From Achatina immaculata (Eukaryota; Mollusca; Gastropoda; Stylommatophora; Achatinidae), in NCBI GenBank assembly GCA_009760885.1, contig CM019704.1, positions 14,924,429 to 14,988,428 on the forward strand: DNA of 64,000 nt. The letters are read 5' to 3'. Positions 1 to 11,900 of this stretch are shown here, in pieces. The position numbers and the translations under genes are program-made. Below the pieces are notes generated by a model. That model was not told where the DNA came from, searched no databases, and saw nothing but the letters and a program-made list of their open reading frames with translations. Numbering within the stretch: the first letter of the stretch is position 1; each line of letters opens with the position of its first letter.

Positions 1-2090
1 GGAACTTGCCAATCATTCCACAGCACCCAGTGAAGTAGAGGAGATAGGTATACATAAATTATGGAATTCTTACAGCACAGCCATAATCACAGCAGCAAAA
101 GCAAGCGCTGGACTGAAAAAACCAAATAGAAAAGCATGGATATCAGAAAACACACGGAAGTACACACATGAAAGACAAGCAGCCAAATTAGACATGTTGA
201 ATGTAAAAACAAATCCTGGAAAAGGTCTGGCGAAAGCAACATACAAAGAAATAGACAAGAAAGTAAAAATTTCAGCTATAAGGGTTAAAAGAGAATATGT
301 AGACAATATGGCGAAAGAGGCAGAGAAAGCAGGAAAAACAGGAGACAGCAAAACTTTATATAGCATACAAAAGAGGCTAACAGGTACTATTACATCTGAA
401 GAAAGACCAATCCTTAGCAACACTGGAATCCTATTAACATCAAGTAAAGACCAAAAGCAAAGATGGGCTGAACACTTCCAAGAAATACTTAATCGACCAC
501 ACCCAAAAGAATTGTTAAACCTAGAAACCAACTTACCAGCCCCACAACTAAATGTCAACCTAGATGAAATTACATTGCATGAAATTGAAACAGCAGTGAA
601 TTTAATGGCTAACAACAAAGCTGCAGGTGAAGATGAAATAACACTGAAATGTTAAAAGTATTCAATAGTGACAACATGAGACAACTACAGAGAATGTTTA
701 ATAAGATTTGGAAAGAAGAAACTGTCCCTTCTAAATGGAAAAAATGAATCATTGTTGAAATACCAAAAAAAGGAAACCTTGGTGATTGTAACAATTGGAG
801 AGGAGTAACCTTAATATCAGCTGTGTCAAAAGTATTTTGCAAGGTCATTTTGAATAGAATTAAAGATATAGTGGATACTGCAATGAGAGAAGAACAAGCA
901 GGATTTCGAAAAGGGAGAAGCTGTCCCAACCAGATCTTTACTCTTAAGAATAATAGTTGAAGAGCATATTGGAAAAACAGAAACCATTAATACTAAACTT
1001 CATAGACTTTAAAAAGGCATTTGGTAGCATTCACAGAGATTCATTGCGGAGTATTTTAAGTTATATGGAATACCATCTAAAATTGTCAACATCATTAAGG
1101 ACTTCTACAATGGATATGTTTGTGCAGTCAAAAAAGAAGAAGGTATGAGCAAATGGTTCCAGATTGAAACAGGTGTGAAACTAGGATGTATACTGTCTCT
1201 TTTGCTTTTTGGAATTACAACAGACTTCATAATGAAAAAATGCTACACAGGTAACACAGGTGTTGACTGGGTACATGGGACCCAACTAGAAGATCTTGAT
1301 TTTGCTAATGACATAACTCTTATCAGTAACAATGTGAATTCCATGCAAGAAAAAACAGATAGCCTGTCTTTATTGGCTAGCAAAATAGGACTTGAAATTA
1401 ACAAGGACAAAACAAAAATAATGAAACTTCCCATTAATCAAAATGGAAAAATACACATGGAAGGGACAGATATTGAAGAAGTCAATCAATTTGCATACCT
1501 TGGCAGCTAAATAGACCGGGATGGTGACACCAGAAAGGAAGTTAGAATTAGAACTGCAAAAGCACTGATCTTCAAGAATCTTGAGAACATATGGCATTCA
1601 AAAGTTATAAGCACAAAAACCAAGTTAAGACTATTCAATTCAATGTAATATCCACCCTCATTTATGCATGTAAAAGCTGGAAAACAACTAAAGAAATAGA
1701 CAAGAAATCAGACTCTTTTGAAAACAAATTCCTAAGGAAAATACTTGGCATCAAGTGGAAAAAATTTGAGAACAATGCAGAGATACGACAGATGACTGAA
1801 CAACAATCAGTCTCATGGGTGATCATGAAAAGGAGATGGACATATGTTGGTCACATGATGAGAAGAAACAGAGAATCCCAAAACAAGCTATCAAGTGGAA
1901 CACAACAGGCCAAAGAAAAAGAGGCAGACCGCATGAAACTCTGAAGAGGACATTGTCATGAGAGGCAAAATTAACAGATATAAAATCCCTTGATGAGGTT
2001 GAAAGACTCACCGAAGGCAGGAAAAATTGGCGAACTACCTTGCGAGCCCTATGTGATGTTTAACAACATGAGAAGGATATAAGATATAAG
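1..2090 (+). mobile_element. RTE-clade LINE, family A copy 1, decayed, cut by window edge
   Basis: Reverse-transcriptase half of a non-LTR retrotransposon spread over several frames. Seen in order: linker QRWAEHFQEILNRP (about 460-505), NKAAGEDEIT (about 615-645), EQAGFRKGRSC (about 893-925), FIDFKKAF (about 1000-1022), EDLDFANDITLIS (about 1290-1326) and the C-terminal YVGHMMRRN block (about 1840-1870). The polymerase FADD box reads FAND, so a catalytic Asp is lost, and frameshifts and stops are frequent. The 3' end is a short ATATAAG-type repeat at about 2075-2090. C-terminal motifs resemble RTE/BovB elements; the clade name comes from memory. Confidence 0.85.
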
Positions 2091-2440
2091 AATGCAATGT
2101 TTGTGACATCTGCTAGTTTGGAACCCAGCAGTAAAAATGAGTACCTGACATTTTATTCCAATGAATTACCTCTGAAAACAGAATAAAGGAAAGTTGTATA
2201 TATGACAATAAACCCCTCAAACAGAACTTTAAACAAAGTGACAGTGAGAGAGTTGATGAAAATCTAAAAAAAAATAAATAAAATTCTACAGTACCACTAA
2301 AATCTACGAGAGAACCAAAACCAATGACTGACATGTAATAAATACTAATGCTGGGCTTCCATACCACGAATCACACACCAACATTTGTTTGAGTGGCTGG
2401 ACAAGTGACAGAAAAGACATACAAAAACAGCTCTTTTACG
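2091..2440. other. Unique sequence, no feature seen
   Basis: AT-rich sequence between the RTE tail and an interspersed repeat. No exon, RNA gene or repeat recognised. Confidence 0.4.
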
Positions 2441-2690
2441 TACAAAGCCTCTCGCGATTTCGCAGACGCTGTCTGATGAGGCAATCAGTGACCCATAGCT
2501 GATATGCCAGCGTAAGGGTCAGCGACCTTTAGCTGATCAAGACCGTCTCCCATCTCTCCGTGGTACCTCCAGTAACAAGTCCAGCCTGGCTAATGGGGCA
2601 GGGATCACCACAGTCCCCATGGTGGTGGAGTCTGCTAAAGAAGCACTGCACACCCCCTGCTTTTTAGATGTACTTCAGGACTGAAAAAGT
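2440..2690 (-). repeat. Interspersed repeat IR1, copy 1
   Basis: Read on the minus strand this matches the repeats at 39885-40203 and 60405-61830: a GCAGGGGGTGTG block, the CACCAC...GGGGACTGTGGTGATCC block, GTTACTGG..., CTTGATCAGCTA and CAGCTATGGGTCACTGA. It carries about one and a half copies of the unit that is hugely expanded at 60.6 kb. Confidence 0.7.
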
Positions 2691-2825
2691 AGCCACCTCA
2701 GCATCTCTACAGCATCGGCTGCAGAGAACAGCTCACAGTTACTGGGAACTTGTACAAGTACAGGCAAGTACAAGTACAAAGCCTTTCTATTACACAAGAC
2801 CTATAAAAGTTGTCAGTGACATTAC

Positions 2826-2931
2826 CATGAACTAGTACAAGTCCAGAGGCTTCCTTCTGACTGTGAGGCGGCTGTGCATTGATACCTCGGTGGATACTGT
2901 AGGCATTGTGGATTTGAAGGTAGCATTGCCC
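2826..2931 (-). CDS. SORT1: Sortilin exon 13, last exon in window
   Basis: 106 bp encoding GQCYLQIHNAYSIHRGINAQ, then PPHSQKEASGLVLVH plus one base. It matches NECSLHIHASYSISQ...P.SEPNAVGIVIAHG. Acceptor GTTAAG, donor GTAATG, leaving phase 1. I found no later exon between here and position 1, so the gene continues off the left edge. Confidence 0.88.
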
Positions 2932-5900
2932 CTTAACAAATAAAACAGTTACTGGTATAAGGCTAACATAAAGAAATCTATACAGAATGCTCAATAATCA
3001 GTTTATATAACAGCCCAGTTTACCCATTCTGTCAAAAAGTTTATGCTGATATCATGATACACATATGACACATTCAAATCTCTACATGTAAAGACAATTA
3101 CTGTTTCAAATCAGTAATAATTCTGTACTTCTTGAATGACTTCTGCTTGGCCATGAAAAGCAATCAAAGTTTAACTGAAGCCTTTAAAAATTATCTGTGC
3201 TTTAAAAGTACTGTCACATTACTATAGATAATAATAATTATCTGAGGAATTATTTCTTCTGTGAGTGCCAATAAGACATTATTCAGGCAGCAACGGAATA
3301 CTTGAAGCTATTTATCTTAGTCATTTGGGAAATATTCAGATAGTGATAGAATATTTTATTTCTCTAGGGCAATCAGACATTATTCAGATAGTGATAGAAT
3401 TTTTTAAAGTTATTGTTCTTTGGCAGCAAATTATTAGCAGAAATATAATAGTCTGATCAAAGGCTTTTTTCTTCCTCTATCACAATCTAATAGGCTATAA
3501 GTAATGTCAGCTGTCCTACTGAAACAAAAGATAATTGCACAATACATTCCTAAAAAAGTATAATCTTACTAAAAAAAACAACATGTAAAAAAATGACAGT
3601 AGATATATTTCAAATTAAAGTTAGGAAAAATCTTACATCTTACATCCTTCCCGTGCCATTAAACGTCACATAGTGCTCACACAGTTGTTTGCCAAGATTT
3701 CCTATTCTTGGCGAGTTTTTCTACTTCATCAAGGGATGTTATGCCCACTAAACTGGCTTCTCTTAACAATGTCCTCTTTAGAGTTTCACATGGTCGACCT
3801 CTTTTTCTTTGGCCTGTTGTGTTCCACTTGATAGTTTGTTTTAGTATTCTCTGATTGCTTCTTCTCATCACATAGCCTACATATGTCCATCTTCTTTTTC
3901 CGATCACCCATGAGACAGGTTGTTGTTTGCTCATCTGTTTTATCTCTGTGATGTCCTTAAATTCATTTCACTTTATACCGAGTATTTTCTTGAGGTATTT
4001 CTTTTCAAAAGAGTCTAATTTCTTGTCTACTTCTTTAGTTGATTTCCAGCTTTTGCATGCATAAATGAAGGTGGATATCACATTTGAATTGAATAATCTT
4101 AACTTGGTTTTTGTGCTTATAACTTTTGAATTTATAACTTTTGAATTCCATTTGTTCTCAAGATTTTTGAAGGACAATGCTGCTTTTGCAATTCTAATTC
4201 TAACTTCCTTCCTAAGTTAGGAAATACTAAAGTAAAATTTCAAAATTTTAATCTAATTTCAAATTAAAGTTATGTTTCTCATAATTCTGTATATATAATA
4301 ACTTCACCACTTCTCAATGATGCTTAATAAAAATAATTTAAAACTTCTTTAAAAAGCATGATGTTAATTGTTAAATCAAATCAAAGCGGACACTTACACA
4401 TCTTTAATCAAATTAATCAAATTAACAGAAGTCCACTTACCTTTAATCAAATTAACACACATGCATTGACATACCTTTCAAATTAACTCATCTATTTACA
4501 TATCTTTTATTTATACAAGTCCACTTACATACCTTTAATCAAATTAGCACAAAACCACTTACACAGCTTTAAATGAATGAACACACACAAGCTTACATAC
4601 CTTTAATCAAATTAACACAAGCCCATTTACATACCCAAGTTATACTGTTCAAAAAAAGAAATGCAACACTACTGTAGTCATAATGGACACCAAATTTCAA
4701 ACTTGTATCAACATTTTATTTTATGGAATTAATGTTTCAATCTTTGCATGAAGAAACTTATTTTAACAATGAAATAATGTTCATTAAATCTGGTTTGGAC
4801 TTTTATTTGGCCTGTATCAGGGATCGACATCTCCTTGACATAGATCCGATTAGCCATTGTATCTGTTGTTGTGGCATGGCTGCCCACTCTTCCCACAGTG
4901 CAACTGTCAGAGATTGGTTGGTGCCACGTCTCGCTGGTGGACTTGTTTGCCGAGTTCATCCCATAAGTGTTCTATTGGGTTCATGTCTGATGACATGGAT
5001 GGCCACGGAATGGTCTGGATGTTGTTATCAGCGAGGAACTGGGAGGTGAGTTGTGCTACATGAAGTCTAGTGTTATCCTGCTGAAAAATTGACCCAGGTG
5101 CAGCCAGAAGTGGAAGGACGTGAAGATGAAGAATTTCAGCAATGTATCGTTGGGCATTCAGGCATCCTTCAATTTGCACCAGGTCACTTCTTCCTACTGA
5201 ACCTATCTTGTTATATGGAAGTGAATCATGGACAATAGGCAAGTCTGCACAAAAATCATTGGAAGCAGCAGAAATGTGGTTTATTAGCAGCAGAAATCTG
5301 GTTTATTAGAAGAATGTTGCGAATCCCCTGGACAGCAAAAATAACTAATGAAGAATGTATGAGAAGAGCTGGAGAGACAAAAAACCTTGTCAAAAAGATA
5401 AGAGAGAGACAATGTACTTTCAAAGGACATGCAATGAGAAGAGGAGGCATTGAAAATATTATAACAACAGGAAAAATAGAAGGAAGAAGATCAAGAGGAA
5501 GACCAAGAGAAATTATACTGGACAGTCTGACGGGATGGTGTGAGAGGAGATCACCAACTGAACTGATGGCCTGCATGAAGGATCGTGTACTCTGGAGAAG
5601 CATAATAGCCAACGCCAGTAGGCACGGCACAAGATGATGAAGTTGATCATCCTCCACACCAGTACACATCCACCACCATGTGGAGGCGCCTCATCCACGC
5701 AGTTCTGGGTGTAGCACTCATGGACTCTGCAGTAAACTCTTCTCCATCTATCGTGTCACTGGAGCAGACCAAACCCTTCTCCAATCATTCGCAATGGTCC
5801 ACAGACGATGCTGGTTTGCCCACTGCAGTTGGCTCTGGCGATGCCGGTCCATAAGAACAGGACCTCTGTAGGGTCTTCTAACCCAAAGACCAGCGTCGCA

Positions 5901-8900
5901 CAGCTGGTTCCTGACCATTTGATCTGAAATTTGACAAGCTGCTGTCATTGACTGGACCACTGAGGACGCAGATGCAAATCAATTCCTGAGGTGACGCAGC
6001 CGTATGAAACGGTCTTCGCCAGGAGTTGTGACTATGGGTCTTCCACTGTACGGCCGGTCTGTAACTGAGCCAGTTTTTTTAAATCGTCTCCAAAGGTGAC
6101 TAATGGTGCTTCTAACCACATTAAACTGTCTGGTCACTACACTTTGTGATTGTAAACGTCAAATGATGATAAGTCGTTGTTATGTAGTGAGATTAGCCAA
6201 ACTTGCACATAGAATTTTCAAATGAATTGATTCGAAGAGCATCAAATTTTCAAATGAATTGATTCAAGGAGCATCAATCTTTTATAGGCATTCAATAACA
6301 TGGGTCAGTGAGTTTTATGTTCAGTAAGTTTCATGGGATTCTCGTGAACCTGTCACGAGTTATTGTCAAAAATGTTGTTTTGACTAGTGTCGCTTTTCTG
6401 TGCTCATGAATCATCTGCTGAGTACAATTCAGGTCAGCACATAAAGTTGATGTCCAAGTGAACATTTCAGACAATTTGCCCTTGTCTGATCAGCAAACTT
6501 CAGTTTAAATCGCAACATCGTATTTGTTGTGTTTCTTTTCTTGAACAGTATATAAAATTAAAAAAGAAAAAATCCCCATCACAAAAACAGACATGTGCTT
6601 GTTACCATATTATCAGTGCTACAGTCCACCCCAACTGGTGGCGGCACTTTCCTCCACTCTGCACCCCTGTTATATGAGATTACTGTGTGAATGGACTGGT
6701 CATCACTCATCTGGCTTGCCAGGTACACACCACGGATAGATTCAATCTACAGAGAAAAAAGCGTCTGCTGAATTCAGATTCACAGCAATGATATAGTGAA
6801 AATAAAATAAACAGAGAGTAAGATGAGGGCATCACCTACTGATAGCTAAACTGAGAATGAAACTGAAGAAGCACCACAAAACAGACATGGCAAGGAAAAG
6901 AGGCAATATGGTATTGGTGGAAGACCCGGAAATTGCAATGAACTTCAAGCTGAAACTGAGCAACAGATTTCAGGTTCTGCAGGAGTTATATGAAGAAGAT
7001 ACACTAGATGTGAACACTGTGGAACAGCACTAAAGAAATGTGGATGTGAGCACTGTATGAATAGTGCTAAAGAAATGTGAAGCAACTAATGTGAAGAGAC
7101 AGTGGATTTAAGAAACCTCAGCACAAGGAGTGAATTACGTTGGAAACAAAGAAGAAGACAGACAGAAGGACAGAAATGAAAGCAAAAATAAATGACAGTA
7201 AAACAAGAGCACCAAAGGCATAGAATACAATTTGGACCCTAAAGAGGTGAGAAAAAGCATAAAAAAAGACAGGTAGAAGAGCCAGCTGGTAAAAATAGTA
7301 TGAGAGGCCTGTATGAAGTCAAAGAAGTTGAAAATTAAACTATGCAGAGTTAATAAGCCCATCAAAAACAAGGAAGGTAAGGTAGTAACATCAGAAGAAG
7401 AGCAGATGCAAAGATGGGTGGTATACTTCAGCAGAATCCTAAATAGGCAGCACCAACAGAAAAAGAGGACATACCAGCAGCAGAGAATATTCTAGACATC
7501 AATGTAGAACCACCCAGCAAGGCCGAAACTGAACACGCTACCTCAGAGTTAAAGTAAAATAAGGTACCAGGTCTAAATGGAATAGCAGCAGAAGTGCTCT
7601 TAGCAAACACATAAATAGCAACAGAAATACTACTCTTACCATTTAGCAGCATCAGGGAAGAAGAGAATGTTTCAGAGGACTGGAAGGATCCTCATCTTAT
7701 AAAACTCCCAAAGAAAGGAGATCTATCTCAATACCCACCAGAAGAGAAGAGCATACAGGTTTCAGGCAAGGAAGATCCTGTACTGACCACATTGCTACAG
7801 TGCGAATAATAGTAGAACAGTCAATGGAGTGGAATTCACTGTTAGTTACATTCACTGACTACGAGAAGGCATTTAATAGTTTAGACTGGAGGATGATATG
7901 GAAACTACTGGAACACTATGGAATCCCAGCCAAGATAGCAAACCCTATAAAGACCTTATATAAAGGAACAACCTGTGGGATCATGCATGGAGGAACTCTC
8001 GCAGAAAGTTTCAAAGTGGAGACTGACATACAGCAGGGATGTTTGCTATCACCATTCATATTTCTTCTAGCAGTCAACTGGATCATGAAAACCACTATAC
8101 AAGAAAAAAAAAATGGGATACAATGGACATTGTGGAACCAACTGGAAGACCTTGACTTTGCAGATGATGTGGCACTTCTGGCACACAGCCACACACAAAT
8201 GCAAGAGAAACTTCAGATCTTAAGCAAGAATTCAGCTAAACTGGGACTATATATTAACAGACAAAAAACAAAGATTATGAAAAGTAATAGCACAAGCAAT
8301 AACCCCATAGCAATCGAGGAAGTAGAGTATTTCACAAATCTAGGCAGCAAAGTTGATAAATATGGGAGAACGGAAAAGGATGTCAAAGCTAAAATAACCA
8401 AGGCCAGGACAGCATTTATCCAACTTAATAAAATATGGTTATCTAAGAACATCAAAACAGGAACCAAACTTAGGCTTTTCAATATAAATGTAAAGAGAAT
8501 ATCCCGATACATGGTTCAGAGACATGGGTTATGACCAAGGCAATACAACAGAGGATACAAACATTCATGAGGATTTTAACTCTTTCCACCCGTCTGGACC
8601 CTACAGGGGCCATGTTCATTTTACGTCGGCAGTCTACAGGCCCCTATGGGACACCCTGTTTTGTTTCGTTCACATGTGAAATTAACTTTTTAGTTAATGA
8701 CTATCTGCGCATCCGAAATCTTCCTTTACTTCTGGACTAACGGCGTGTTCGAAAGGAATTTAAATCTTATCAAGAATTTGTGTTTTCTAGTGACATTTTC
8801 GAGACCGACTCAAAAAATGAACCACCGACTCGACAAATGTGACTGCATGTTATTCAGGTAGTGGTAGGCCTGTTAGAAACAGTGCAAAGGCAGGTTTGAA

Positions 8901-11900
8901 TTTATTTAAGTGTATAGGTAACGGAAAGACCATAACTGAATCAAGTTCTCACGTGGATGAACCTGTAGTTTTTACACTTCATGTGAGGAATTCCATTTAT
9001 CTTCATATTGTGTTTTTCAATTGGATATTTACAGCTGTAATGGTAAGTAGAAAACAATTTTATTTGTGTGTCATAATTCTTTTTTTTGGGCTCAAAAGAG
9101 ATATAGTGTATATTAGATGTGATTCATTTGGATTTCACAACAAAATGTGCCAAAGTTGGATTTATATTCAGTTGGAATATATTCAGATTTAGGGTAAGTT
9201 GAACATACTTTTTTTTCTCAGTCCTAAATAATTTTTTTTTTTTTGCTCACAAACTTTTCAATTTTTTCTCAACAGTTCTCTTTCTTTGACAAATAACTAC
9301 ATTTATGAAATCCTCATTCATTTCTACTTATTTTGATATATGATACACTTATGTTGAACCCTGAATTAGTTTGTTAAAATTAATTTTAGAGAGGGACCCA
9401 AAAATTATCGCAACACCCGCTCGATAATATAATGTCCGCCCGTACGCCGGTAACGTCCGCGTTTTTTTTTCCAGGGTGGAAAGAGTTAAACATTAAATGG
9501 CAGGACAAGATCAGGAACAAGGAGATCTGGGAAAGGGCAGCACAAGAGTCTATGAAACTACAAATCATGTCTAGGAAATGGAGGTGGACTGGCCACACAC
9601 TAAGGAAACCTGACACCAGCATAGCAGGACAGACACTGACATGGAATCTTCAAGGAAAAAGAAATCGAAGAAGGCCTAGAACTACTTGGAGAAAGGAAAT
9701 TATGACAGTGCTCAGAGACAAGGGATACACGTGGAAGGAAGCTGAGAATAAATCCAACAGCAGGGATGACTGGAGAGCTTTTCTGTGGCCTATGCTCCCA
9801 AAGATGTGAAAGATGATGATGATGATGATGATGAAGATGAGGGCATGGACTGTCACATGGCATATATAGTGATAACAACATGAGAGGCATTGCAAAATTT
9901 GAAAGGAGTGAAAAATAAGAGGCAATATTATATATGATTTGATATGATGCTTGTGTTTCAACTTTTTCATGGCAGAAGCTGCTAAGCATTTTCTGCTTGC
10001 AGTTCCACAGAGCTAAGTCAAGAGCAAACAACAATAAATGACAAAAAGCTGTTTAAAAAATCAAATGAATAAGATATTAAATCAACCTTCAAAACTGGTA
10101 ATGCTTGTAAGCTCATAGTTACCTTGTAAAAGTCATGCACTGTATTGTAGTTTGGGAAGAGGTGGTTCCGAAGAGACTCAGCATACACCAACCCATTTGA
10201 TGAGGAAGTGTACAAGATACCATGGCCTGTGTCTACACACATGAAATGCTTCATTAACAAAGTGATCAATGCAACAAATGTTAATGACAGATTCAGCATA
10301 TGACACAGCACTCAAATGTAACATATTTATGCTTTAATAGTTCATTCACTTGCTGATACTGAATCACTTCATAAAGTTCCTTTCTCACTGACTCTCCCTG
10401 CCATTCAAACACTAAAAACTTTCTACAGAAGGCTACAAGAAATTCTGAGAAAATTAAAAACAGCATCTGCAATAACTGTAGTACTCGACTACTACGGGGA
10501 ATAATATGTCACTAGATCTAGTCAGGCAATAAATATTTTATAACACTGATCACTCTGTAAGTGGGAATAATGTCAGCTGTGCTCATATTACTCTCTTAAA
10601 CAACAGTTACTGAAAATAAGTTGAAATGAGCTGCTAACAAAAATTGCAAAACATCTATTTGTTAAACAACTTTCATAATTAATTCTGTCAAGAGTACTTT
10701 CAGTATGTAAGGGCTGTAGATTCAGCACAGACAACACATAAATTTAGCAACAGACAACCAACAACCAAGACAAAAACATCTAGCTAGGACATAAATGGAT
10801 CACCACTTCTATAATGTCACTAAATTAACTTTAAAAAAAACAGCTGTTGCACAATTTATTCCTTTCTTTTTACATCTCAATAATTTTTTAAAATAAAAAG
10901 AAATTTTTTTTTACAGGAACAGTAATTTTCACTGCAAAATCCATTTGAACTCTTCAATTCTTTCACCAAGAATATATGTGGCCATCTAGTTAATACACAG
11001 CAGTATTTTACTAGTATTTTCCCTCCTATTAAAGACCACACTAGTACTTTACTATCTTATTTTCCCTCCTATTAAAGACCACACTAGTACTTTACTATCT
11101 TATTTTCCCTCCTATTAAAGACCACACTAGTACTTTACTATCTTATTTTCCCTCCTATTAAAGACCACACTAGTACTTTACTATCTTATTTTCTTTCCTA
11201 TTAAAGACCACACTAGTACTTTACTATCTTATTTTCTTTCCTATTAAAGACCACACTAGTACTTTACTATCTTATTTTCCCTCCTATTAAAGACCACACT
11301 AGTATTTTACTATCTTATTTTCCCTCCTATTAAAGACCACACTAGTATTTTACTATCTTATTTTCCTTCCTATTAAAGACCACACTAGTATTTTACTATC
11401 TTATTTTCCTTCCTATTAAAGACCACACTAGTATTTTACTATCTTATTTTCCCTCCTATTAAAGACCACACTAGTATTTTACTATCTTATTTTCCTTCCT
11501 ATTAAAGACCACACTAGTATTTTACTATCTTACTTTCCCTCCTATTAAAGACCACACTAGTACTTTACTATCTTATTTTCCTTCCTATTAAAGACCACAC
11601 TAGTATTTTACTATCTTATTTTCCTTCCTATTAAAGACCACACTAGTATTTTACTATCTTATTTTCCTTCCTATTAAAGACCACACTAGTATTTTACTAT
11701 CTTATTTTCCTTCCTATTAAAGACCACACTAGTATTTTACTATCTTATTTTCCTTCCTATTAAAGACCACACTAGTATTTTACTATCTTATTTTCCTTCC
11801 TATTAAAGACCACACTAGTATTTTACTATCTTATTTCCTTCCTATTAAAGATTACTAAACAAACAAATGTTTGTCACTAACGCCAATTTTTTTTACAAGA

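Larger units (their letters stand above)
4643..6550 (-). mobile_element. Tc1-type DNA transposon, decayed, split by an RTE insertion
   Basis: Terminal inverted repeats: the left end begins TACTGTTCAAAAAAAGAAAT after a TA, and the right end read on the minus strand begins TACTGTTCAAGAAAAGAAAC next to a TA. Minus-strand coding pieces follow Tc1 order: a HTH-like block (WRRFKKTGSVTDRPYSGRP near 6030-6100), WANQHRLWTIANDWRRV (near 5800), the GGGCVLVW strand (about 5675), then after the insertion GCLNAQRYIAEIL, FQQDNTRLHVAQ (second catalytic Asp) and SSDMNPIEHLWDEL (DDE glutamate). The first catalytic Asp block and other parts are frameshifted, so it is inactive. Confidence 0.85.

Noticed and set aside
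8839..9192. 117-residue frame inside the piggyBac-like element as a transposase
   Set aside because: No DDD motifs or Cys-rich C-terminus recognised; the element looks non-autonomous.
9600..10034. 144-residue minus-strand frame with His run
   Set aside because: Antisense of the RTE-C 3' end and its (ATG)n tail.
11003..11851. CRISPR-like regular array
   Set aside because: Units are contiguous and nearly identical with no unique spacers, and the context is a eukaryotic intron. The same applies to the arrays at 15.4, 45.5, 48.9, 49.9, 52.6 and 60.6 kb.
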